Part shown: positions 26,834 to 33,595 of the stretch, piece by piece
Position numbering within the stretch: the first letter of the stretch is position 1
Layout of the letters: each line of letters begins with the position of its first letter
Origin: Frateuria hangzhouensis
Lineage (GTDB): Bacteria > Pseudomonadota > Gammaproteobacteria > Xanthomonadales > Rhodanobacteraceae
DNA: 64,000 bases
Assembly (NCBI RefSeq): GCF_026410505.1
Contig: NZ_JAPMIU010000001.1
Location: 124,001-188,000 of the forward strand
Reading direction: 5' to 3'
The notes under the pieces: model-generated
Databases searched by the model: none
Told to the model about the DNA's origin: nothing
What the model saw: the letters and a program-made list of their open reading frames with translations, nothing else
Made by a program: the position numbers and the translations under genes

Positions 26834-27868
26834 ATGGCCTTGCCTAGAAAAGCCAGGATCGTCGGCGCAGCGCTGCTGCTCACCGTGGCGATCGGGGGTG
26901 TCCTCTATCTCAATCGCCCCGAATCGAGCGGGTCGTTGCAGTCCACGGACGACGCCTATGTGCAGGCGGACTTCACCACGGTGGCGCCGCAGGTGTCCGG
27001 AACGATCGACAAGGTGTTGGTCGAGGAAAATCAGCCGGTCAGGAAAGGGCAGTTGCTGGCGACCATAGACGATGGCGATTTCGTGGTAGCCGTGGACGCG
27101 GCCGGGGCCCAGGTCGCCGGCGCCCGGGCCAGCATCGCCAGCCTGCAGGCGCATCTGGTTCAACAGCAGACCGCCATACGACAGGCACAGGCGGCGGTCG
27201 CCGCAAATGAGGCCGCGCTCAAGCTGGCCAGGGCCAACCGCACGCGCTATCGCAACCTGGCCACCGACGGCTCGGGTACGGTACAGGCGCTGCAGCAGGC
27301 CGAGGCTCAGCTGGCCATCCAGACGGCCAGCCGGGAAAAAAGCCTGGCGAGCCTGCAATCGGCCCGACAGCAGGTCGACGTGCTCACTGCCGATCTCGAA
27401 AAAGCCCGGGCGGCGCTTGCGCTGGCGCGCGCCGCGCAAGCCGCCGCGCAGCTGAAGCTTTCCTATACCCGCATCACGGCCGCGATCGGTGGCACCGTCG
27501 GGCAGAAGGCGGCACGCGTCGGTTCGTTCGTCAATGCGGGAAAGCCGTTGCTGGCGATCGTTCCGCTCGATGCGGTTTACGTCACCGGCAACTACCGCGA
27601 GACGCAACTGGCGCGCGTACGAGCCGGGCAAGCGGTGGATATCGAGGTCGACGCCCTGCCCGGCCAGATGCTGGAAGGAACCGTCGAAAGCCTGGGGCCG
27701 GCCAGCGGCGCGAGCTACTCGGCGATCGCTCCGCACAACGCCACCGGCAACTTCACCAAGATCGTGCAGCGCCTGCCCGTGCGCATTCGCCTCGAACCTC
27801 GCCAGCCGGCAATGGCCCGGCTGCGCGTCGGCATGTCGGTTACGACCACGATCCATACCGACGATTGA
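26834..27868 (+). CDS. HlyD/EmrA-type membrane fusion protein
   Basis: 344 residues. A single N-terminal membrane helix (about 10-26) is followed by SLQSTDDAYVQADFTTVAPQ, the EmrA signature, then lipoyl-like halves flanking a long alpha-hairpin (about 95-215) and a beta-barrel (YVTGNYRETQLARVRAGQAV). It completes the outer-membrane-MFS-adaptor set in one operon. The ATG at 26834 follows the MFS stop closely. Confidence 0.93.
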   Translation: MALPRKARIVGAALLLTVAIGGVLYLNRPESSGSLQSTDDAYVQADFTTVAPQVSGTIDKVLVEENQPVRKGQLLATIDDGDFVVAVDAAGAQVAGARASIASLQAHLVQQQTAIRQAQAAVAANEAALKLARANRTRYRNLATDGSGTVQALQQAEAQLAIQTASREKSLASLQSARQQVDVLTADLEKARAALALARAAQAAAQLKLSYTRITAAIGGTVGQKAARVGSFVNAGKPLLAIVPLDAVYVTGNYRETQLARVRAGQAVDIEVDALPGQMLEGTVESLGPASGASYSAIAPHNATGNFTKIVQRLPVRIRLEPRQPAMARLRVGMSVTTTIHTDD

Positions 27869-28142
27869 AGGGGCGCGGAAGCGGTCTCGAAGTCCCGCTA
27901 CGGCACGATCCTAGTGGCCATGCAGACGAAGACCACTGTTGTCCACCAAGCAACTTGGTGCGTCCGTCGAAGGGTCTACCTGCCAGCCATGCGCAAACCT
28001 AACCTGTAACCCGCCGGAGAAATCCGGCCGCAATGCAGTTGCCGACCAGATGCATCGAGCCACGTTCCGGCAGATGGCGACTTCGGCAGCGATCCGGTAA
28101 CAGGCGCCGCGGCGATGGCTGCGTAGAGATGGAGGCAGACCA

Positions 28143-28835
28143 ATGAATTCGCTCGACATGGCATGGAGTCCGATGCCGGGGACCAGTTTGTCGGGCAACC
28201 TGGTCGCCCCTGCTGAACCGCCGCATGCAAGCGCGCACCGGATCGATGCGCGCTCGATCATCCTCGACGCGGTCGGCGAGATCCTTCGCACGACCGGGCG
28301 CGGCGTTACCGAGATCGAGGCCGCGGTCGCGCTGGCCGGATTGACCGCCGCACAGGTTGAGGTCGAATTCGGAAGCATGGACAGCCTGGTCATCGCCCTG
28401 GTCGAGCAGCTTTGCGCCTCGGTGCTGGAGCCGCTCGCCCAGCCGCCCACCCAGGCATCCTTCCGGATCCAGCTCCTGGCATTTTCCAACCGCCTCGTGA
28501 ACGCCTATTCGTGCTCGCACCTGCGCGGGCTCTATCGGGTCGCTCTCACCGCCGCGATCAGGCACATCGGCACCGGCCCTGCCTTCTACCAGCGGGGCCC
28601 GGGCGGGCTGACGGCCGAGCTGGCACGTTTCATCCGCGAAGCGCACGACGCCGGCGCCATCCACGCGCCGAACCACTTCCAGCTGGCAAGCCATCTCGTG
28701 GCCCTGCTGAGGGCCGACATGGACCTGTCCGAGACCGGCGGATCGTCCTCGAAGGCCGGTGATGTTTCGTGCGCGGTCGAGATGTTCCTTTCGGGCGTGC
28801 AAACCGGAGAAGGTGATGCGACCGCTGATCTCTAG
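28143..28835 (+). CDS. TetR-like transcriptional regulator
   Basis: 230 residues. After about 33 leader residues there is a TetR-like N-terminal segment (ARSIILDAVGEILRTTGRG ... LTAAQVEVEFGSMDSLVIALVEQL), with the usual LF-to-phase helix and the F-G-S-K position read as FGSM. A C-terminal ligand domain of the AefR/TetR_C type follows (GPAFYQRGPGGLTAELARFIREAHDAGAIHAP). It lies 274 nt after the efflux operon on the same strand and is a natural candidate to control it. Its last 20 nt overlap the next gene, implying coupled translation. Confidence 0.78.
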   Translation: MNSLDMAWSPMPGTSLSGNLVAPAEPPHASAHRIDARSIILDAVGEILRTTGRGVTEIEAAVALAGLTAAQVEVEFGSMDSLVIALVEQLCASVLEPLAQPPTQASFRIQLLAFSNRLVNAYSCSHLRGLYRVALTAAIRHIGTGPAFYQRGPGGLTAELARFIREAHDAGAIHAPNHFQLASHLVALLRADMDLSETGGSSSKAGDVSCAVEMFLSGVQTGEGDATADL

Positions 28836-29829
28836 CATGCGGACACGGGTCGCGAGGCGCCCGTCCGTGCCGCGCAAGACCGCAGCCTCGCCCCTGCGTG
28901 TCGACGGCGCGCCCGCTGCGCTGTCGCTCGACATCGACGCCAACGGATCGCCGGTGACGTTGCAGGAAGCGGAGTGGCTGGTGTGCTTCGTTCCCGGCCT
29001 TCGAAGGCAATGGTGGCACCGCTTCGTCCATGCCAGGCACAAGCACGTGTTCGCCATGCGCATGGTCGATGAACAAACATGGCTTGTCGTGGAGCCCTGG
29101 TGGACCCGGCTGATGGTCAACGTGTTGAGCTTCGACCAGGCGCTCCATTTCCTGCGCTGGGCGGCCGCCGGCAGCGTGGTCAAGGTGCGCGAGGCCATTC
29201 CCGGGCGGGGCAGCCAACTGCGTGGTTGGTCGAACTGCGCGGTGCTGGTCTCCTTCCTGCTGGGGCGGTCGTACAGGACCTGGACCCCGAACGGCCTGTA
29301 CCGAAAGCTCCTTGCGGAAGAGGACGCACAGCCGGTCGACGTACCCCGGCTGCTCATCGAGCATGTCGGCGCGATGGCCGGCGAAGCCGCCCGTCGCGCC
29401 GTGGGACTGCAGCCAGGACACGAGCCCGTGCCCCTCGACCGTCTGCTGTTCCGCCTGGGCAGGGGCATCGCCGGTTCGATGCTGCCGGCCTCCGTGATCG
29501 GCCTCCACCAATTTGCTGCGTCCGGGTTCGATCGCAGCAGCGACGCGGCGGACGTCTACTGGGCCAAGGCCATGGAGCGGGCGGTCGAACACATTCGCGG
29601 CGTGCTCGAGGACGCCCGGCGCCGGGGTGAAATCCATGTCGCCGACTGTGCCCTGGCTGCTCGCCAGTTCGTGGCGATGCTGCGGGGCGACATGCATCTG
29701 GAGCTGCTTTTCGGCGTCAGGGCCGCAACGCCACCGGATGAGGCTGATATCCATGCGCACGTTGAATCCGTGGTGGACATCTTCCTGCACGGCGCCGCCA
29801 TCGCCAGCAGGTGCGGGCGGGTCTTGTAA
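28816..29829 (+). CDS. Fusion protein: unknown N-terminal domain plus TetR-type C-terminal ligand domain, no HTH
   Basis: 337 residues. Residues 50-168 form a Trp-rich domain (EWLVCFVPGLRRQWWHRFVH, KHVFAM with H77, WLVVEPWW, then GWSNCAVLVSFLLG with N140-C141). A His followed later by an NC pair recalls permuted papain-like folds such as LRAT/NlpC-P60, but this is speculative. Residues about 225-330 match the AefR-type TetR C-terminal domain (AVEHIRGVLEDARRRGEIHVADCALAARQFVAMLRGDMHLELLFG, VDIFLHG). No DNA-binding domain is present. The ATG at 28816 (AGAAGG upstream) lies inside the preceding TetR gene. Confidence 0.7.
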   Translation: MRPLISSMRTRVARRPSVPRKTAASPLRVDGAPAALSLDIDANGSPVTLQEAEWLVCFVPGLRRQWWHRFVHARHKHVFAMRMVDEQTWLVVEPWWTRLMVNVLSFDQALHFLRWAAAGSVVKVREAIPGRGSQLRGWSNCAVLVSFLLGRSYRTWTPNGLYRKLLAEEDAQPVDVPRLLIEHVGAMAGEAARRAVGLQPGHEPVPLDRLLFRLGRGIAGSMLPASVIGLHQFAASGFDRSSDAADVYWAKAMERAVEHIRGVLEDARRRGEIHVADCALAARQFVAMLRGDMHLELLFGVRAATPPDEADIHAHVESVVDIFLHGAAIASRCGRVL

Positions 29830-29900
29830 GGTTTGAAGGCCTGGCTTTCGGGCGGAGCGTCATTGGACAGGGAGGCGTCGGTTTCGAGGAAGGCACGAGA

Positions 29901-31130
29901 ATGCGCAACACATGGATCCTGATCGGGTGTGTGCTTCTGCTGAGCGGTTGCCAGACCGTCGCCCGGCGTGCCGCGCCGCCCGACCTTGTCGGCCGCGCGG
30001 CACCGGATGGGTTTCCGGCCGACATCCGTTTGATGACCATCGACGTGGTCAACTTCACGACCCTGGCGCCGGGTTTCTTCGGCGGGCTCGCCGGCGCGGC
30101 GACCGATGGCTCCATCGACATCCTTTCGCTGTCCGGCGGCGGCTCAGGGGGCGCCTACGGTGCGGGTGCCCTGGCCGGGCTCAGTCGCGCGCATGCACGA
30201 CCGCAGTTCGAAATGGTGACCGGCGTGAGTGCCGGCGCGTTGCTGGCGCCGTTCGCCTTCCTGGGTCCCGACTGGGATGCGCGGATGCGGCAGGCGTTCA
30301 CCGGCAAGCGCAACGCGAACCTGCTGCAGTCACCGACCCGCACCATCCTGGCGCGGCTGTTCTCTCCACGTGGCCTGCCGCAACACAACCCCTTGTTCCA
30401 GCTCATCGATCATTTCGTCACGCCGCAGATGGTCGCCGCAGTGGCCGATGAAGCGGCAAAGGGACGGTTGCTGGTGGTGGCGACCACCGACCTGGACAAA
30501 CACGAAACCGTGCTGTGGGACATGGGCAGGATCGCCCGGCATGGCGGCCCGGAGGCGCGCCGCCTGTTCCGCGATGTATTGATCGCCTCGGCCAGCGTGC
30601 CCGGCGTGTTCCCGCCGGTACTCATCCGCGTCAGCGACGGCCGGCACGAGTACGACGAGATGCACGTGGACGGCGGGGTGACCACGCCGGTGTTCACCCT
30701 GCCGCTGATCGCGGGCATCCAGTCCTACGAACTGCCGCAACTGCGCGGGGCGAAGCTGTACATGATCGTCAACGGGCAGCTCGCGCGGGCACCGCGAACC
30801 ACGCGGTTCAGTACGGTCGAGGTGCTCTCCAACGCCTTTGCCGCGGGTACCACCTACAAGACCCGGCGCGCGATCGTGCAGAACATCGCCGCGGCGCACC
30901 GGCTGGGCATGACATTCCACATGACCGAGATCCCGCCCGACTATCCGCAGGAAAGCTTCATCGACTTCGACCAGGAATACATGCAGGCGCTATTCGACTA
31001 CGCCGCCGGTTGCGCGGCGCGCGGCCTGTTGTGGATGACGCCGGAACAATCGCTTCGCCGCAACCTGAGCGCCAGGTGGGCGTCCGCCGCGGCGAGCCTG
31101 GCATGCCCTGCCCAGGTCACGCGGCAGTAG
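29901..31130 (+). CDS. Patatin-like phospholipase lipoprotein
   Basis: 409 residues. Lipoprotein signal with lipobox LLSGC (C17). The patatin domain carries the oxyanion loop GGGSGGAYG (79-87), the nucleophile elbow GVSAG (S110) and the catalytic D257 in HVDGG, the Ser-Asp dyad of patatin lipases. It probably acts on membrane lipids from the periplasmic side. The ATG at 29901 is chosen over an upstream in-frame start because GAGGAAGG precedes it and the signal peptide begins there. Confidence 0.9.
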   Translation: MRNTWILIGCVLLLSGCQTVARRAAPPDLVGRAAPDGFPADIRLMTIDVVNFTTLAPGFFGGLAGAATDGSIDILSLSGGGSGGAYGAGALAGLSRAHARPQFEMVTGVSAGALLAPFAFLGPDWDARMRQAFTGKRNANLLQSPTRTILARLFSPRGLPQHNPLFQLIDHFVTPQMVAAVADEAAKGRLLVVATTDLDKHETVLWDMGRIARHGGPEARRLFRDVLIASASVPGVFPPVLIRVSDGRHEYDEMHVDGGVTTPVFTLPLIAGIQSYELPQLRGAKLYMIVNGQLARAPRTTRFSTVEVLSNAFAAGTTYKTRRAIVQNIAAAHRLGMTFHMTEIPPDYPQESFIDFDQEYMQALFDYAAGCAARGLLWMTPEQSLRRNLSARWASAAASLACPAQVTRQ

Positions 31131-31219
31131 CACCGCACGGCCGGCAGCCGCCTGGCGTGCGGCAGCCTGGAACGCTTCACGTCCCGATGGCAGCGAGCGC
31201 CGGGATCCTGGCTCGCCGG

Positions 31220-31393
31220 CTACGGGTGGTTGAAGCCCTCCTCCCGCTTGGCCTCGCGATCGGCTTCCCTGGCATCGCGGGTTTCTTCCGCGTTGCGATT
31301 TTCCTGCAGCTTGTGGTCTTGCCGGGCGACGTCGTTGTCGTTGCGGTCGCCGGTCCCGTGCTTGCGGTCGGCGGGGGGCATGGGGTTGGGCAT
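31220..31393 (-). CDS. Small, highly charged hypothetical protein (57 residues)
   Basis: The minus-strand frame from the ATG at 31393 to the TAG at 31220 encodes a 57-residue, almost entirely hydrophilic protein (MPNPMPPADRKHGTGDRNDN, then repeated RNAEETRDAREADREAKREE, ending in GFNHP). GGAG lies 7 nt before the ATG. Its composition (Asp, Arg, Glu, Asn) is unlike the Arg/Pro/Ala shadow frames, which argues that it is real. Predicted disordered or a single charged helix; possibly a stress-related small protein, function unknown. Confidence 0.55.
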   Translation of the reverse strand: MPNPMPPADRKHGTGDRNDNDVARQDHKLQENRNAEETRDAREADREAKREEGFNHP

Positions 31394-31467
31394 GGCTTGG
31401 CTCCGCGGCTTGGATCTGCAACGAGCCTACGTCTGGATGATTCATGGCCACGTGATGCCCAAGGTGG

Positions 31468-31537
31468 GCGTAGGGTGGGCTTCAGTCCACCGTCGTCGCA
31501 CGGTGTCGTGGTGGTGGGCTGAAGCCCACCCTACGCC
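31468..31537. repeat. Family 1 inverted repeat (REP-like), copy 1
   Basis: Outward-facing arms TAGGGTGGGCTTCAGTCCAC and its complement around a 20-nt centre. The right arm overlaps the end of the alpha-glucosidase gene, whose TAG stop (31531-31533, complement) is part of the repeat. Other copies lie at 46724, 46945, 58019 and 60281. Confidence 0.85.
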
Positions 31538-33147
31538 AGCCGTGCGAACAGCACGCCGTGTGCGGGCAGTGCGAGGTGCCCGCCGACGAACGTGCCCTGG
31601 ACCAGGCCGTGCCCCTCGAGCGGTTGCCACTGCCCGTCCAGCGGAAGTTCGGTCTCTGCTGCCTTTCCATCCAGATTGAAGGCCACCAGCAGCGTCTCGC
31701 CCGCGTGGCTGCGGGTGAACGCGAGCACCGGCTCGGGCGTGTCGAGGAAACGGATATCACCCCAGCGCAGCGCCGGTTGCCCGCGGCGCCAGCCCACGAT
31801 GCGGCGGAAGCCTTGCAACGCGGAAGCCGGATCGGCCTCCTGCCGCACCACGGCCAGCGCGCGATGCTCGGTCGGCACCGGCAACCACGGTTCGCCGCGG
31901 CTGAAGCCGGCGTGTTCGTCGTCGCTCCAAGGCATCGGCGTGCGGCAGCCGTCGCGGCCCTTGAACTGCGGCCAGAAGGCGATGCCGTAGGGATCCTTGA
32001 GCGACTCGAACGGCACCTGCGCCTCGGTCAGGCCCAGCTCCTCGCCCTGGTACACGCACACCGAGCCTCGCAGCGAGCAGACCAGCGCGGTGAACAGGTT
32101 GGCCAGCTCCGGCGTGGACTTCCCTCTGCCCCATCGACTCAGCACGCGTTCGACGTCATGGTTGGAGATCGCCCAGCATGGCCAGCCCTCGCGCATCTGC
32201 GCTTCCAGCTGCCGCACCGTGCTACGGATGTGCGCGGCGCTGAAGTCGTCGGTGAGCAGCTCGAAGCTGTAGCCCATGTGCAGGCGGCCGGCCTGCGTGT
32301 ATTCGGCCATGGTCGCCAGCGAATCCTCGGAGGAAATCTCGCCCAGCGCCACGGTGCCGGGATAGCGATCCAGCAGCGCGCGCAGTTCGGCCAGGAAGTC
32401 CAGGTTCTCCGGCTGGGTGTTGTTGTGCCAGTGATACTGGAACGCGTACGGATTGTCCGGGCTGAAACCGCGGCCGACGCGCTGGTCCTTGGGCCTGGCC
32501 GGGTTGTCGCGCAGCTTCGCGTCGTGGAAGCAGAAGTTGATCGCATCCAGGCGCAGGCCGTCGACGCCGCGCTCCAGCCAGAAACGCACGCAGTCGAGGA
32601 TTGCCGCGCGCACGGCCGGGTTGTGGAAGTTCAGGTCCGGCTGCGAGGCCAGGAAGTTGTGCAGGTAATACTGCCCGCGCCGCGGCTCCCACTGCCAGGC
32701 GCCACCGCCGAAGATCGACAGCCAGTTGTTCGGCGGCGTGCCGTCCGCGTTCGCATCGGCCCAGACGTACCAGTCGGCCCTGGCGTTGTCGCGGCTGGCC
32801 CGGCTCTGCTGGAACCAGGCGTGTTCGACCGAGGTGTGGCTGAGCACCTGGTCGATCATCACGCGGATGCCCAGCCCGTGCGCCTTGGCCAGCAGGCGGT
32901 CAAAATCCTCCAGCTGGCCGAACAGCGGATCGACGTCGCAATAGTCGGCGATGTCGTAGCCGTAGTCGGCCATCGGCGACTTGAAGAAAGGCGAGATCCA
33001 GATCGCGTCGACGCCCAGGCTCGCTATGTAGTCGAGCTTGTCGATGATCCCTGGCAGGTCGCCTACCCCGTCACCGTTGGTGTCCAGGAAGCTGCGCGGG
33101 TAGATCTGATAGGTGACGGCACCGCGCCACCAGGGAGCATGGGTCAT
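31531..33147 (-). CDS. Cytoplasmic GH13 alpha-glucosidase
   Basis: 538 residues without a signal peptide, GH13 family (AglA/oligo-1,6-glucosidase-like, near subfamily 23). The barrel begins with WWRGAVTYQIYPRSF, the calcium/turn motif is DTNGDGVGD, and the catalytic residues are D201 (GLRLDAINF, nucleophile), E270 (ALGEISSED, acid/base) and D331 (ISNHDVERV). It hydrolyses alpha-linked gluco-oligosaccharides imported into the cytosol. An ATGAATACGTATGCA operator lies about 100 nt upstream (33245-33259, minus orientation). Its stop codon is supplied by a family 1 repeat. Confidence 0.94.
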   Translation of the reverse strand: MTHAPWWRGAVTYQIYPRSFLDTNGDGVGDLPGIIDKLDYIASLGVDAIWISPFFKSPMADYGYDIADYCDVDPLFGQLEDFDRLLAKAHGLGIRVMIDQVLSHTSVEHAWFQQSRASRDNARADWYVWADANADGTPPNNWLSIFGGGAWQWEPRRGQYYLHNFLASQPDLNFHNPAVRAAILDCVRFWLERGVDGLRLDAINFCFHDAKLRDNPARPKDQRVGRGFSPDNPYAFQYHWHNNTQPENLDFLAELRALLDRYPGTVALGEISSEDSLATMAEYTQAGRLHMGYSFELLTDDFSAAHIRSTVRQLEAQMREGWPCWAISNHDVERVLSRWGRGKSTPELANLFTALVCSLRGSVCVYQGEELGLTEAQVPFESLKDPYGIAFWPQFKGRDGCRTPMPWSDDEHAGFSRGEPWLPVPTEHRALAVVRQEADPASALQGFRRIVGWRRGQPALRWGDIRFLDTPEPVLAFTRSHAGETLLVAFNLDGKAAETELPLDGQWQPLEGHGLVQGTFVGGHLALPAHGVLFARLA

Positions 33148-33244
33148 TACAGGGAAGCCTTCAGCGCATCGGTGCGCCTTCGCGAACGGGCGATCAGCAA
33201 AGCGGGCGCCAGCTTATCCGTAGCCTTCCAACGCCTCGATCCGC

Positions 33245-33259
33245 TGCATACGTATTCAT
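33245..33259 (-). promoter_or_regulatory. LacI-type operator (type A) upstream of the alpha-glucosidase
   Basis: On the minus strand this reads ATGAATACGTATGCA, identical over 15 nt to the three other copies in the window. The core ATACGTAT is a perfect palindrome with central CG, the usual LacI-family half-site arrangement. It lies about 98 nt before the alpha-glucosidase start. Confidence 0.75.
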
Positions 33260-33433
33260 GCGTGCTGCACCCGCAATATTGCAACGCCCTCCCGCTAGTG
33301 CGTGGGCTCGCCTGGCAACCGCTTGGTGAACCCCAAGGTGCACCACGGCAGCCATTTTCTTCGTACGGGGGACGGCAGGCCCAGGCGTCGCGGCACGATG
33401 CTGCGGTGCGATGAGGCCCCTCCGGGCGTCTGC

Positions 33434-33448
33434 ATGAATACGTATGCA
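33434..33448 (+). promoter_or_regulatory. LacI-type operator (type A) upstream of TonB receptor 1
   Basis: ATGAATACGTATGCA, flanked by C before and GC after, as at 33245-33259. It lies 147 nt before the receptor start, leaving room for a leader. Confidence 0.75.
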
Positions 33449-33595
33449 GCGCGTGCCGCGGCGGGGAAACGCAGCCTTAACATCGCTTCACGTCGCTGGC
33501 GGGGTCTGCCGGCGCGCTTGCATGACCGGGGGACACCGGCGCGCGCGACGAGCGGACCCATGACCGGAGAGCGACATTTCCGCGGGGAGACGCAG

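Larger units (their letters stand above)
33148..33595. other. Intergenic control region between divergent alpha-glucosidase and TonB receptor
   Basis: 448 bp with no supported gene. It holds two copies of the ATGAATACGTATGCA operator in opposite orientation, each facing the gene it precedes (33245-33259 and 33434-33448). The GGGGAG ribosome site of the receptor is at its right end. No terminator-like hairpin was noticed. Confidence 0.6.

Noticed and set aside
33434-33448. ATGAATACGTATGCA read as gene starts (it encodes Met-Asn-Thr-Tyr-Ala)
   Set aside because: The same 15-mer occurs before four genes, far from ribosome sites and signal peptides; it is an operator that happens to begin with ATG.
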